From positions 1 through 64,000 of the forward strand of contig JBKHXF010000025.1 in NCBI GenBank assembly GCA_046566145.1: a DNA stretch of 64,000 nucleotides, given 5' to 3'. Below are positions 33,953 to 43,001 of this stretch, piece by piece (within the stretch, counting starts at the first letter, position 1; every line of letters begins with the position of its first letter). The translations under genes were made by a program, and so were the position numbers. The notes below the pieces were generated by a model. The model was not told where the DNA came from. It was given only the letters and a program-made list of their open reading frames with translations, and ran no database searches. This stretch comes from JBKHXF01 sp046566145 (lineage in GTDB: Bacteria; Actinomycetota; Nitriliruptoria; Nitriliruptorales; Nitriliruptoraceae).

Positions 33953-34528
33953 TCAGACGACCTCGACGCCGGCGGCGCGCAGCTCCTCGAGCGCCGCGTC
34001 GCCGCCCTCGGGCGCGACCGCGGCCACCAGGTCCGCGTGGACGACGGTCCGGAACCCGAGCGCAGCCGCGTCCCGAGCGGTGGCCACCACGCAGAAGTCC
34101 GTGGCGATGCCGCCGACGTGCACCGTCTCGACGTCACGTTCTCGCAGCCAGTCGACCAGCCGGGTCCCCGAACCCTCCTCGCCCGACAGCCCCGCCCAGC
34201 CCTCGAACCCGGAGAAGGCGGGGTGGAAGCGGCCCTTGGAGAACACCTCCTCGATCCGGCGGACGTCGAGGGCGGGGTGGAACGACGCGCCGGCGGTGTC
34301 CACGCGGCAGTGCGGCGGGAACGACACGCGGAAGTCCGGGTCGTCCGAGAAGTGCTCGCCCGGGTCCTCGTGGAGGTCGCGCGTCGCCACGACGTGGTCG
34401 TAGGCGTCGGCGTGCTCGTCGAGGTGGGCCGAGATCGCGGCGGCGACGGCGGCGCCGCCCGCGACCGCGAGGGAGCCGCCCTCGCAGAAGTCGTTCTGGA
34501 CGTCGACGACGATGAACGCGGTGGCCAT
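33953..34528 (-). CDS. pncA: Nicotinamidase (isochorismatase family)
   Basis: 191 residues from ATG 34528 with GGAGG upstream. The catalytic triad is visible: Asp in FIVVDVQNDFCEGGSLAV (~10), Lys in FSKGRFHPAFSGF (~96) and the nucleophile Cys in GGIATDFCVVATARDAA (~148). Metal-binding residues lie in TRDLHEDPGEHF (~52). It hydrolyses nicotinamide to nicotinate. The gene upstream on the same strand, 44 bp away, is nicotinate phosphoribosyltransferase, which uses the product. The pair is an NAD salvage unit. Confidence 0.95.
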   Translation of the reverse strand: MATAFIVVDVQNDFCEGGSLAVAGGAAVAAAISAHLDEHADAYDHVVATRDLHEDPGEHFSDDPDFRVSFPPHCRVDTAGASFHPALDVRRIEEVFSKGRFHPAFSGFEGWAGLSGEEGSGTRLVDWLRERDVETVHVGGIATDFCVVATARDAAALGFRTVVHADLVAAVAPEGGDAALEELRAAGVEVV

Positions 34529-34572
34529 CGGGGGTCCTCCGGTCGGGTGCGGTCGGGCGTGGGCGGCGGGGT

Positions 34573-35901
34573 TCAGGGCAGGTCGCGTCGGACGGTCGGG
34601 ATGCACGGCTCGCCGGGGGCGAGGTCGAGCGCACCCGGCGGCAGCTCCGCCATGGCAGCGCGGTGGTGGGCCCGGACCTCGTCGAGGTCGGGGCGGTGCA
34701 CGACCTCGCCGTCGACGACGACGTCGACGAGCAGCGCGCGCCCGCCGGGCGGGGGCGGCGCGTCGTGCGGCGTCAGCAGCTCGGTGGTCGCGACCCCGCC
34801 GTCGAGGAGCCGGGTGGCCTGCACGACCCCGCCGGCGGTGCGCTTGCCGGCCGAGCGCTTCGCGACGGGCACGTCGGCCGGGCCGCCGGGCTCGCCACGG
34901 GCGACGAGCTTGTAGACCATGCGGGCGGTGGGGTGGCCCGAGCCGGTGACCAGCTCGGTCCCGACCCCGTACCCGTCGGCGGGCACCGCGGCGAGGGCGG
35001 CGATGGCGTGCTCGTCGAGGTCGCCCGAGAGCACGATCCGGGTGTCGGTCGCGCCGAGCTCGTCGAGGAGCGCCCGCGCCGCGACGGTCTCGGCGGCGAG
35101 GTCACCGGAGTCGATGCGGATCGCCCCGAGCCCGGGTCCGGCCGCGGCCACGGCGGCCCGGATGCCGCCGGCGGTGTCGTAGGTGTCCACCAGCGCGGTG
35201 GTGCCCGCGCCGGCGGCGGCGACCTGGGCCGCGAACGCCTCCGCCTCGGTGTCGTGCAGCATCACGAAGGCGTGGGCGACCGTGCCGAGGGTGGGGATGC
35301 CGTGGCGCCGCCCCGCCTCGAGGTGCGACGTGCCGGCGAAGCCGACGACCCACGCGGCCCGCGCCGCGGCCACGGCGGCCTCCTCGTGGGTGCGACGGGC
35401 GCCGAACTCGAGCAGCGGGCGTCCGCCGGCGGCGGGGTCCCCGCCGGCCGCGGCGACCATCCGGGCCCCCGCGGTCGCGATGGCGCTGTCGTGGTTCAGC
35501 ACCGACAGCACCAGCGTCTCGAGCAGGACCGCCTCCCCGAACGGCGCGGTCACCTGCAGCACCGGTGAGCCGGGGAGGTGGACCTCGCCCTCGCGGTAGG
35601 CCTGGACGCGACCGGTGAAGCGCCAGTCCCGCAGCCGGTCGAGGGTCTCGTCCGACACGACCCCGGTGCGGGCGAGGTGGTCCCGTTCGACGGGACCGAA
35701 GGTGAACCGCTCGAGCAGGTCGAGCAGGCGGCCGAGGCCGGCGACGACGCCGTACCGACGCCCGCCGGGGAGTCCGCGTGCGAAGCACTGGAAGACGGTG
35801 CTGCGGTCCGCCGTGCCGGCCCGGACCGCCGCGTCGAGCATCGTCAGCTCGTAGTGGTCGGTCAGGAGGGCGCTGCTGGCGGGGGTGGGCCCGTCGGGCA
35901 C
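34573..35901 (-). CDS. pncB: Nicotinate phosphoribosyltransferase
   Basis: 442 residues from GTG 35901; no clear ribosome site is seen and an upstream start to 35967 is possible. Family landmarks: LLTDHYELTMLDAA (~12), FARGLPGGRRYGVVAGLGRL, EFGARRTHEEAAVAAARAA (~167), GTSHLEAGRRHGIPTLGTVAHA (~188), IRIDSGDLAAE, VLSGDLDEHAIAAL and DGYGVGTELVTGSGHP. It makes nicotinate mononucleotide from nicotinate and PRPP for NAD salvage. It is followed by pncA, which supplies nicotinate. Confidence 0.94.
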   Translation of the reverse strand: MPDGPTPASSALLTDHYELTMLDAAVRAGTADRSTVFQCFARGLPGGRRYGVVAGLGRLLDLLERFTFGPVERDHLARTGVVSDETLDRLRDWRFTGRVQAYREGEVHLPGSPVLQVTAPFGEAVLLETLVLSVLNHDSAIATAGARMVAAAGGDPAAGGRPLLEFGARRTHEEAAVAAARAAWVVGFAGTSHLEAGRRHGIPTLGTVAHAFVMLHDTEAEAFAAQVAAAGAGTTALVDTYDTAGGIRAAVAAAGPGLGAIRIDSGDLAAETVAARALLDELGATDTRIVLSGDLDEHAIAALAAVPADGYGVGTELVTGSGHPTARMVYKLVARGEPGGPADVPVAKRSAGKRTAGGVVQATRLLDGGVATTELLTPHDAPPPPGGRALLVDVVVDGEVVHRPDLDEVRAHHRAAMAELPPGALDLAPGEPCIPTVRRDLP

Positions 35902-36034
35902 GTGGGGGCCGGTCGTCGGGGGAGAGGTGGGGTTCTTGTCAGCGTGACGTGAACTCGAGTGTCGCACGCATCCGGGCCCGCGTCACGCGCCGGATGGGCA
36001 CGGCTGGGCGGGCCGACGTCCGCCGGCGCGGGGG

Positions 36035-36040
36035 TACCGT
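36035..36040 (+). promoter_or_regulatory. Candidate -10 element (TACCGT) for the DUF983 gene
   Basis: TACCGT, 55 bases before GTG 36095, in the divergent gap with pncB. Confidence 0.4.
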
Positions 36041-36094
36041 CGGGAGGGTGCCGACCGCGTTCGCCGTCGACGCCGCCCACCGACAGGGGACGCC

Positions 36095-36580
36095 GTGCCG
36101 CCCTCCGACGCCCGGTCCGCACCGCTGGGTCGTGGCCTGCGGATGCGCTGTCCCCGCTGTGGCGGCGGGGGCATCTTCGCGTCGTTCTTCGAGCTGCACG
36201 ACGACTGCCCGACCTGCGACTACGCCTTCGTGCGCGAGGACGGCTACTGGGTCGGTGCCATGACGGTGGTGTTCGCCGTCATCGAGGGGCTCTTCGGGCT
36301 GGTGTTCGTCGGCGGCATGGTCGTGACGTGGCCCGACGTGCCGTGGAACGCGTTCCTGGTCGTCGGGCTCGTGCTCAACTCCGTGGTCGCGGTGGCGCTG
36401 TACCCGTGGTCGAAGACCGTGTGGATGGGCCTGCACGCGACGTTCTCGCCCCGCATCCTCCACGAGGCCCCGGAGCCCGAGGTGCTGCGCGCCCGGGCGG
36501 CCCGGGAGCGCGAGGCAGCGCGCGCCAACGCGGCCCGCGAGGCCGGGGCGGGGCGGCCGGGACCCGACGGCGACGGTTGA
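36095..36580 (+). CDS. DUF983-family membrane protein
   Basis: 161 residues from GTG 36095 with AGGGG upstream. A zinc-ribbon-like N-terminus (RMRCPRCGGGGIFASFF and CPTCDYAF, ~17-45) precedes two transmembrane helices (~53-76 and ~83-103) and an Ala/Arg/Glu-rich cytoplasmic tail. This matches DUF983, whose biochemical role is not established; some members lie near cytochrome oxidase genes, but none is here. It is convergent with the glgM-type gene, 9 bp apart. Confidence 0.88.
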   Translation: MPPSDARSAPLGRGLRMRCPRCGGGGIFASFFELHDDCPTCDYAFVREDGYWVGAMTVVFAVIEGLFGLVFVGGMVVTWPDVPWNAFLVVGLVLNSVVAVALYPWSKTVWMGLHATFSPRILHEAPEPEVLRARAAREREAARANAAREAGAGRPGPDGDG

Positions 36581-36589
36581 GCCCGCCGG

Positions 36590-37837
36590 TCACACGAGCG
36601 AGCGGTACAGCGCCGCGGTCCGCGCCGCGATGGCGGCCCACGTGAAGCGCGCCTCGACGCGCCGGCGGCCGGCTGCACCCATCGCCGCCGCCGCGTCGGC
36701 GTCGTGCAGCAGCGTCGCGACGGCCGCCGCGAGGTCACGCGCGTAGCCCTCGGGGTCGGCCGGGCTGCCGTAGGCGTCGTCACCCGCCTCGAACGCGACC
36801 AGGTGGCCCGTCTCGCCCTCCACGACCACCTCCGGGATGCCACCCACGGCGGAGGCCACGACCGCGGTGCCGCACGCCATCGCCTCGACGTTCACGATCC
36901 CGAACGGCTCGTAGATGGAGGGGCACACGAACACGCGCGCGTGGCTCAGCAGCACGACGACCTCGTCCTGCGGCAGCATCCGCTCGATCCAGACGACGTC
37001 CGCCGGCGCGTCGGCGAGGGCGGCGACCCGGGCGCGGAACTCGGCCGCGATCTCGGGGGTGTCGGGCGCGCCGGCGGCGAGCACGAGCTGCGTCCCGGCC
37101 GGCAGGTGCGCGACCGCGTCGAGCAGGTGGGTGACGCCCTTCTGCCGCGTGATCCGACCGACGAACACCGCGTACGGCCGCTCGGGGTCGACGCCGTGGC
37201 CCGCGAGCACGGCCTCGTCGAACGTGGGGCGCCAGCGGTCGGGGTCGATCCCGTTGTGCACGACGGTGACCCGCTCCGGGTCGACCGCCCGGTAGGAGGC
37301 GAGCACGTCCGCCTTCATGCCCTCGCTGACCGCGACGACGGCGTCCGCGTGGGTCAGCGCCGTCCGCTCGACCCAGCTCGACAGCGCGTAGCCGCCGCCG
37401 AGCTGCTCCCGCTTCCACGGGCGCAGCGGCTCGAGCGAGTGGGTCGTCACGACGTGGGGGACGTCGTGCGCGAGCGCGGCGAGGTGGCCGGCCAGGTTCG
37501 CGTACCAGGTGTGGGAGTGCACCACGTCCGGCGCGCCGCCGGCGCCGACGTGGGCGACCATCGCGAGGTCGGTGGCGAGGACCCGCAGCGCCGCGAGCTC
37601 GGGCGCGTCGCCGACCAGCGCGCCGTCGAGCACCTGTGGGTCGTGCCGGTGGCTCGCCGCCACGAGCGGGTCGTCCCGCTCGGCTCCGAAGGCGTGCACG
37701 GCGACGTCCACGGCGTCGTCACCCTCCAGCGCCGCGAGCGCCCGCGCGAGCTCGGCGACGTGCACGCCGGCGCCGCCGTAGACCTCGGGCGGGTACTCGC
37801 GGGTGAGCAGCGCCGCACGCAGGGGCGTCGCGATCAC
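36590..37837 (-). CDS. GT4 glycogen synthase (actinobacterial GlgA/GlgM type)
   Basis: 415 residues from GTG 37837. MRAALLTREYPPEVYGGAGVHV-like N-terminus (here LRAALLTREYPPEVYGGAGV), VVHSHTWYANLAGHLAAL (~105), VVAVSEGMKADVL (~165), FVGRITRQKGV (~228) and the EX7E segment PSIYEPFGIVNVEAMACGTA (~310). In mycobacteria this type makes maltose-1-phosphate from ADP-glucose and glucose-1-phosphate; in corynebacteria it is called glycogen synthase. It overlaps glgC by 4 bp, so ADP-glucose supply and use are coupled. With the TreS-Mak gene at 1 kb, the cell may have two routes to maltose-1-phosphate. Confidence 0.93.
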   Translation of the reverse strand: MIATPLRAALLTREYPPEVYGGAGVHVAELARALAALEGDDAVDVAVHAFGAERDDPLVAASHRHDPQVLDGALVGDAPELAALRVLATDLAMVAHVGAGGAPDVVHSHTWYANLAGHLAALAHDVPHVVTTHSLEPLRPWKREQLGGGYALSSWVERTALTHADAVVAVSEGMKADVLASYRAVDPERVTVVHNGIDPDRWRPTFDEAVLAGHGVDPERPYAVFVGRITRQKGVTHLLDAVAHLPAGTQLVLAAGAPDTPEIAAEFRARVAALADAPADVVWIERMLPQDEVVVLLSHARVFVCPSIYEPFGIVNVEAMACGTAVVASAVGGIPEVVVEGETGHLVAFEAGDDAYGSPADPEGYARDLAAAVATLLHDADAAAAMGAAGRRRVEARFTWAAIAARTAALYRSLV

Positions 37838-39069
37838 GCCGGCACCTCGTCGCCCTTGCCGATGACCACGATCCCGTCGTCGGAGACGTGGAAGCGCTCG
37901 CGGTCGCGCGCCGGGTCGACCCCGATCTCCACCCCCGGTGGGACGCGCACGCCCTTGTCGATGATGGCGCGGCGCACGACCGCCCCGCGGCCCACGTCGA
38001 CGCCGTCGAGGAGCACGGCGTCCTCGACCAGGGCGTAGGAGTGCACGAAGCAGGACGGGCTCAGGACGCTGCGACGGACGGTCCCGCCGGAGACGATCGT
38101 GCCGGCGCCGACCATCGAGTCGACGGCGGTCCCGCGACGGCCGTCCTCGTCGAACACGAACTTCGCCGGCGGCAGCGGGTCGTGCCACGTGTAGATCGGC
38201 CAGTCGAGGTTGTAGAGGTTGAAGATCGGGTCGACGGAGACCAGGTCCATGTGGGCGTCGTAGTACGCCTCGATGGTCCCGACGTCGCGCCAGTACGCGC
38301 GGTCCCGCGCGGTCGCCCCCGGCACCTCGTTGTGGGTGAAGTCGTAGACCGCGGCGTCGCCGGCGGCGACCATCCGGGTGACGATGTTGCCGCCCATGTC
38401 GTGGGCCGAGCCGACGTCGGCCGCGTCGGACGAGACGGCCTCGATGAGCGCCTCGGTGGTGAACACGTAGTTGCCCATCGACGCGAGCACGCTGCCGGGG
38501 TCGTCGGCGAGGCCGGGTGCGTGGTCGGGCTTCTCGTGGAAGGCCGCGATCCGGTCGTCGGCGCCGGGCTCGATGACCCCGAACCGGAACGCCTCCTCGA
38601 CGGGGACCCGGATGCCGGCGACCGTCGCGCCGGCACCCGAGGCGACGTGCGCGTCGACCATCTGCGACGCGTCCATGCGGTAGATGTGGTCGGCGCCGAA
38701 GACGCAGATGATGTCGGGGCGCTCGTCGGTGATGAGGTTGAGGTTCTGGAAGATGGCGTCCGCGGACCCCTCGAACCAGCGCTTGCCCTCGCGCTGCTGT
38801 GCCGGCACCGGGGAGACGTAGTTGCCGAGCAGCGCGCTCATGCGCCACGTCTTCGCGAGGTGCGTGTCGAGCGAGTGGGACTTGTACTGCGTGAGCACGA
38901 CGATCTTCAGGATCTCGGCGTTCACCAGGTTCGACAGCGCGAAGTCGATCAGGCGGTAGTGGCCGCCGAACGGGACCGCCGGCTTGGCCCGGTCACGGGT
39001 GAGCGGCATCAGCCGCTTCCCCTCGCCGCCGGCCAGGACGACCCCCAGCACCTTCGGTCCGCGTGGCAT
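37834..39069 (-). CDS. glgC: Glucose-1-phosphate adenylyltransferase
   Basis: 411 residues. The nucleotide-binding signature VVLAGGEGKRLMPLTRDRAK (~10-29), PFGGHYRLIDFALSNLVNA, the ADP-glucose motif GADHIYRMD (~145) and GNYVFTTEAL (~200) are all present, followed by a C-terminal left-handed beta-helix (GGTVRRSVLSPSCFV, GVDVGRGAVVRRAIIDKGV). It makes ADP-glucose for the overlapping glycogen synthase gene. A TAGAGT -10 candidate lies 45 bases upstream, in a gap shared with gatC. Confidence 0.97.
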   Translation of the reverse strand: MPRGPKVLGVVLAGGEGKRLMPLTRDRAKPAVPFGGHYRLIDFALSNLVNAEILKIVVLTQYKSHSLDTHLAKTWRMSALLGNYVSPVPAQQREGKRWFEGSADAIFQNLNLITDERPDIICVFGADHIYRMDASQMVDAHVASGAGATVAGIRVPVEEAFRFGVIEPGADDRIAAFHEKPDHAPGLADDPGSVLASMGNYVFTTEALIEAVSSDAADVGSAHDMGGNIVTRMVAAGDAAVYDFTHNEVPGATARDRAYWRDVGTIEAYYDAHMDLVSVDPIFNLYNLDWPIYTWHDPLPPAKFVFDEDGRRGTAVDSMVGAGTIVSGGTVRRSVLSPSCFVHSYALVEDAVLLDGVDVGRGAVVRRAIIDKGVRVPPGVEIGVDPARDRERFHVSDDGIVVIGKGDEVPA

Positions 39070-39113
39070 CCGTCCAGCTCCCTGTCGACGGCGCCGCCCC
39101 GGCGCCGCGAGGC

Positions 39114-39119
39114 GACTCT
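39114..39119 (-). promoter_or_regulatory. Candidate -10 element (TAGAGT) for glgC
   Basis: TAGAGT on the minus strand, 45 bases before the glgC ATG, in the 132-bp divergent glgC/gatC gap. Confidence 0.45.
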
Positions 39120-39153
39120 AGGAGGCCCGGTCCGGGCGCGTGGCCGTGCGGGG

Positions 39154-39159
39154 TAGCCT
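39154..39159 (+). promoter_or_regulatory. Candidate -10 element (TAGCCT) for gatCAB
   Basis: TAGCCT on the plus strand, 42 bases before the gatC GTG; back to back with the glgC candidate. Confidence 0.45.
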
Positions 39160-39201
39160 CGCGCGCGCACCCGCCCCCGACCAACGAGAGCGAGGCCCGA
39201 G

Positions 39202-39495
39202 GTGGCCCTGTCCGCCGACGAGGTCCGGCACGTGGCGATGCTCGCCCGTCTGGCCGTCACCGACGACGAGGTCGAGGCGCTCGCGCCCGAGCTCAACGCG
39301 ATCCTCGGGTACGCCGAGCAGGTCGGGGAGGTCGCCGCCGAGGACGTCGAGCCGACCGTGCACCCGATCCCGCTCACCAACGTGTGGCGCGAGGACGAGC
39401 CGGGCGAGGTGCTCGACCGCGACGAGCTGCTCGCCGGCGCACCCGAGGCCGAGGACGGCCGCATCGTGGTGCCCCGCATCGTGGCGGAGGACTGA
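39202..39495 (+). CDS. gatC: Aspartyl/glutamyl-tRNA amidotransferase subunit C
   Basis: 97 residues, usual for GatC. LSADEVRHVAMLARLAVTDD starts the helical part and the extended C-terminus (VEPTVHPIPLTNVWREDEP) wraps the GatA/GatB interface in the known complex. It opens the gatCAB operon; gatA follows after 2 bp. GTG start with GAGCGAGG upstream. Confidence 0.96.
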   Translation: MALSADEVRHVAMLARLAVTDDEVEALAPELNAILGYAEQVGEVAAEDVEPTVHPIPLTNVWREDEPGEVLDRDELLAGAPEAEDGRIVVPRIVAED

Positions 39496-39497
39496 GG

Positions 39498-41039
39498 ATG
39501 TCCGAGCTCGTCACCCGCTCCGCCGCGGAGCTCGCACGCCTCGTCCGTGACGGCGAGGCCAGCGCGCGCGAGGTCGTCGACGCCCACCTCGACCGCATCG
39601 CCGCCATCGACGGCGATGCCGGCTACGACCCCGACGCGGTCGGGGAGCGCGACGTCCACGCCTTCCTCACCGTCACGGCCGAGGCCGCCCGCGCGCAGGC
39701 CGACGAGGTCGACGCCGCCCGTGCCCGGGGCGAGGACCTGCCGCCACTCGCCGGCGTGCCGCTCGCCACCAAGGACCTGTTCGTCACCCGCGGGGTCGAG
39801 ACCACGGCGTCGAGCCGGATCCTGCGGGGCTGGATCCCGCCCTACGACGCGACCGTGGTCGCCCGTCTGCGCGCCGCCGGCGCGATCAGCCTCGGCAAGG
39901 TCAACATGGACGAGTTCGCCATGGGGTCCTCCACCGAGACCTCGGCGTACGGCCTGACCCGCAACCCCTGGGACCTCGCGCGTGTGCCGGGTGGCTCCTC
40001 GGGTGGCTCCGTCGCGGCGGTGTCCGGCCTCATGGCCCCGCTCGCGACGGGGACCGACACCGGCGGCTCGATCCGGCAGCCGGCGGCGCTGACCGGCACC
40101 GTGGGGCTGAAGCCCACCTACGGGCGGATCAGCCGCTACGGCATGGTCGCGTTCGCGTCCTCGCTGGACCAGGCCGGCCCCATCGCCCGCACGGTCGAGG
40201 ACTGCGCGCTCGCGTACACCGCGATGGCCGGGCACGACCCCAACGACTCGACGTCGCTGCCGCACGAGGTCGGCGACGTGCTCACGGGGCTGCGTGCCGG
40301 CATCGCCGGGAGGCGCATCGGCGTCGTGACCGAGCTGCAGGGTGAGGGCTACGAGCCGGGCGTCGAGGCTGGCTTCCGCGACGCGCTCGCACGGCTCGAG
40401 GACCTCGGCGCCGAGATCGTCGAGGTCTCGCTCCCGCACGCGCCGTACGGCCTGCCCGCCTACTACCTGGTGGCGCCCTCCGAGGCGTCGTCCAACCTCG
40501 CCCGCTACGACGGCACGGTGTTCGGCACCCGGGTCGAGGCGCCGACGAGCGAGGAGATGAACGCCGCCACCCGCGCCGCGGGCTTCGGCCGCGAGGTGAA
40601 GCGCCGCATCATGATCGGCACCTACGCGCTGTCCGCCGGCTACTACGACGCGTACTACCAGCAGGCGTCGCGCGTGCGGACGCTGATCGCGCAGGACTTC
40701 GCCCGCGCCTTCGCCCAGGCCGACCTGCTCGTCTCGCCCACCTCGCCCGGCGTCGCGTTCGAGTTCGGCTCGAAGTCGGCCGACCCGATCGCGATGTACC
40801 TCAACGACGTCGCCACGGTGCCGGGCAGCCTCGCCGGCATCCCGGCGATGAGCGTGCCGAGCGGGCTCGACGAGCAGGGGCTGCCCGTGGGTCTGCAGCT
40901 CATGGCGCCGCTGCTGCGCGAGGACCTGCTGCTGCAGGCCGCTTGGGCGTTCGAGCAGGCCACCGGCTTCGACCCGGTCCCGCGTGGCGCCAACGCCGCG
41001 GCGGCGCCGGGCGGCGACCACCGCGAGGGAGCGGCATGA
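39498..41039 (+). CDS. gatA: Aspartyl/glutamyl-tRNA amidotransferase subunit A
   Basis: 513 residues from ATG 39498. Amidase-signature enzyme with the Ser-cisSer-Lys triad: Lys in PLATKDLFVTRG (~92), Ser residues in VPGGSSGGSVAAV (~168) and TDTGGSIRQPAAL (~192). It hydrolyses glutamine and feeds ammonia to GatB to convert Glu-tRNA(Gln) and/or Asp-tRNA(Asn). The stop overlaps the gatB start (ATGA). Confidence 0.97.
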   Translation: MSELVTRSAAELARLVRDGEASAREVVDAHLDRIAAIDGDAGYDPDAVGERDVHAFLTVTAEAARAQADEVDAARARGEDLPPLAGVPLATKDLFVTRGVETTASSRILRGWIPPYDATVVARLRAAGAISLGKVNMDEFAMGSSTETSAYGLTRNPWDLARVPGGSSGGSVAAVSGLMAPLATGTDTGGSIRQPAALTGTVGLKPTYGRISRYGMVAFASSLDQAGPIARTVEDCALAYTAMAGHDPNDSTSLPHEVGDVLTGLRAGIAGRRIGVVTELQGEGYEPGVEAGFRDALARLEDLGAEIVEVSLPHAPYGLPAYYLVAPSEASSNLARYDGTVFGTRVEAPTSEEMNAATRAAGFGREVKRRIMIGTYALSAGYYDAYYQQASRVRTLIAQDFARAFAQADLLVSPTSPGVAFEFGSKSADPIAMYLNDVATVPGSLAGIPAMSVPSGLDEQGLPVGLQLMAPLLREDLLLQAAWAFEQATGFDPVPRGANAAAAPGGDHREGAA

Positions 41040-42613
41040 GCACCGACGTGATGCCCACCTACACCCGCAAGGACGGCACGGTCGAGCCGCTCACCGACGA
41101 GCGCGTCGGCTGGGAGCTCGACGGGTTCCGTCTCGTCGTCGGCCTCGAGGTCCACGTCGAGCTGACCGAGCTGCGCACCAAGATGTTCTGCGCCGACCCG
41201 ATCGACTTCGGCGGGGAGCCCAACACCCGGGTGTCGCCGGTCTCGGCCGCGCTGCCCGGCTCGCTGCCGGTGGTGAACCGCAGGGGGGTCGAGTCGGCCG
41301 CGCTGCTCGGGCTCGCGCTCGACTGCGGCATCGCGGACCGCTGCCAGTTCCACCGGAAGAACTACTTCTACCCCGACCTGCCGAAGAACTACCAGATCTC
41401 CCAGTACGACGTCCCGCTGTGCCACGACGGGCACCTCGACGTCGTCGTCGAGGACCCGGCGACCGGCGAGCCCGTCACGCGGACGATCCGCATCGAGCGC
41501 GTGCACATGGAGGAGGACACGGCCAAGTCGACCCACGCGGGTGACACGGGCCGGCTCCACGGCGCCGACCGGTCGTTCATCGACCTCAACCGCGCGGGCA
41601 TCCCGCTGCTCGAGTGCGTGTCGCGCCCCGACGTGCGCACGCCCGAGGAGGCGCAGGCCTACCTGCGTGAGCTCGTCGCGGTGGTGCGCGCCATCGGCAT
41701 CTCGGACGCGCGGATGGAGGAGGGCTCCATCCGCTGCGACGCGAACGTCTCGGTGCACCGGCCGGGCGAGCCGCTCGGCACCCGCACCGAGATCAAGAAC
41801 GTCAACTCGGTGCGCTCGCTCGGACGGGCCATCGCGTACGAGGCGGAGCGCCAGGTCCGGGCGATCCAGGACGGCCAGGAGATCGTCCAGGAGACCCGGC
41901 ACTGGGACGAGGGCGCCGGCGTCACGGCGACGCTGCGTCGCAAGGAGACCCTCGCCGACTACCGCTACTTCCCGGACCCCGACCTCGTCCCCATCGTGCA
42001 CACCGCCGCCGAGGTCGCCGCGCTGCGGGAGCGCCTCCCCGAGCTGCCGCGACAGACCCGGGAGCGGCTCGTGGCCGCCGGCGTCGCGGCCGACCAGGCC
42101 AGCACCATCGTCGGCAACGAGCTCGTCGCGATGTACGACGAGGCCGTCGCGACCGGCGCCGAGGCGGGCGCCGTCGCGAACTGGTTGACGGGGGAGCTGA
42201 CCGGGCAGCTCGGCGCGGCGGACGTCGCCCTGGCCGACTCGGGCATCACCGGCACGCACGTCGGGGACCTGGTCCGCCTCGTCGCCGACGGGACGCTCTC
42301 GTCGAAGCTCGCCAAGGACGTGCTCGGCCGCCTGATCGCCGAGCGCGGCGCCGTGTCGACGGGCGACCTGGTCGAGCGCGAGGGGCTCGCGCAGGTCTCC
42401 GACGAGGGGGCGCTGCAGGCCGTGGTCGACGAGGTCGTGGCCGCCGACCCGGCGACGGCCCAGGCCGTGCGCGAGGGCAACGACCGCGCCATCGGCGCGC
42501 TGGTCGGCGCGGTCATGAAGGCGACGCGCGGGCAGGCAGACCCGCGGCTCACCAACGAGCTGCTGCGGCGCGCGATCCTGGGTGACGGGACGGGTGACGG
42601 GACGGGCGCGTAG
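41036..42613 (+). CDS. gatB: Aspartyl/glutamyl-tRNA amidotransferase subunit B
   Basis: 525 residues. VVGLEVHVELTELRTKMFC (~37) starts the kinase-like cradle domain. YFYPDLPKNYQISQYD, HMEEDTAKSTH and DFNRAGIPL-like DLNRAGIPLLECVSRPD are the PET112 signature. A C-terminal helical and YqeY-like tail contacts tRNA. It activates the misacyl-tRNA side chain with ATP. Overlap with gatA by 4 bp and gene order C-A-B match mycobacteria. The TAG stop is followed at once by the GTG of a small membrane protein. Confidence 0.97.
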   Translation: MSTDVMPTYTRKDGTVEPLTDERVGWELDGFRLVVGLEVHVELTELRTKMFCADPIDFGGEPNTRVSPVSAALPGSLPVVNRRGVESAALLGLALDCGIADRCQFHRKNYFYPDLPKNYQISQYDVPLCHDGHLDVVVEDPATGEPVTRTIRIERVHMEEDTAKSTHAGDTGRLHGADRSFIDLNRAGIPLLECVSRPDVRTPEEAQAYLRELVAVVRAIGISDARMEEGSIRCDANVSVHRPGEPLGTRTEIKNVNSVRSLGRAIAYEAERQVRAIQDGQEIVQETRHWDEGAGVTATLRRKETLADYRYFPDPDLVPIVHTAAEVAALRERLPELPRQTRERLVAAGVAADQASTIVGNELVAMYDEAVATGAEAGAVANWLTGELTGQLGAADVALADSGITGTHVGDLVRLVADGTLSSKLAKDVLGRLIAERGAVSTGDLVEREGLAQVSDEGALQAVVDEVVAADPATAQAVREGNDRAIGALVGAVMKATRGQADPRLTNELLRRAILGDGTGDGTGA

Positions 42614-42832
42614 GTGTTCGGTCCGGCGGAGCTGGCGTGGCTGCTCGCCAGCGGCCTGTTCCTCCTCGTGCCGTGGCTCACCACCCGGGACGCGATGCGC
42701 TGGCCATCGAGCGCCTGGGAACGGGCCGGGTTGACGCGCTGGGTGTGGGTCGCGGCCCTGTGGCTGGTGCCGTTCGGGGGCCCCGCGTGGTACGTCCGCC
42801 GGGCGCGGCCGGCGCTGCGCGCGGCCCGCTGA
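42614..42832 (+). CDS. Small membrane protein resembling PLDc_N
   Basis: 72 residues, GTG directly after the gatB stop with no gap. Two hydrophobic helices (LAWLLASGLFLLVPWLTT, ~7-24, and WVWVAALWLVPFGGPAWYVRR, ~43-63). The second ends in PFGGPAWYVRRARP, the shape of the PLDc_N two-helix module found alone or in front of phospholipase-D-like proteins. Function is unknown. It may be translated by readthrough coupling from gatB. Confidence 0.6.
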   Translation: MFGPAELAWLLASGLFLLVPWLTTRDAMRWPSSAWERAGLTRWVWVAALWLVPFGGPAWYVRRARPALRAAR

Positions 42833-42914
42833 GGCAGGCCGGGACGGTCCCCGGCGTCGAACCGGAGGTGTGCGGACGGACGCGCACCGTGTGGGCCGGC
42901 CCGGCCCCGCCGCG

Positions 42915-42920
42915 TACAGT
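42915..42920 (+). promoter_or_regulatory. Candidate -10 element (TACAGT) for dxs
   Basis: TACAGT, 82 bases before GTG 43002, in the 169-bp gap after the small membrane protein gene. Confidence 0.4.
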
Positions 42921-43001
42921 TGGACGGCAGGCCGTCCCTCGTGACCGGTCCCGCGGCCCCCTCCGCCGCACCCACCTCCCGCCACCGTGAGGAGCCCGTC
43001 C

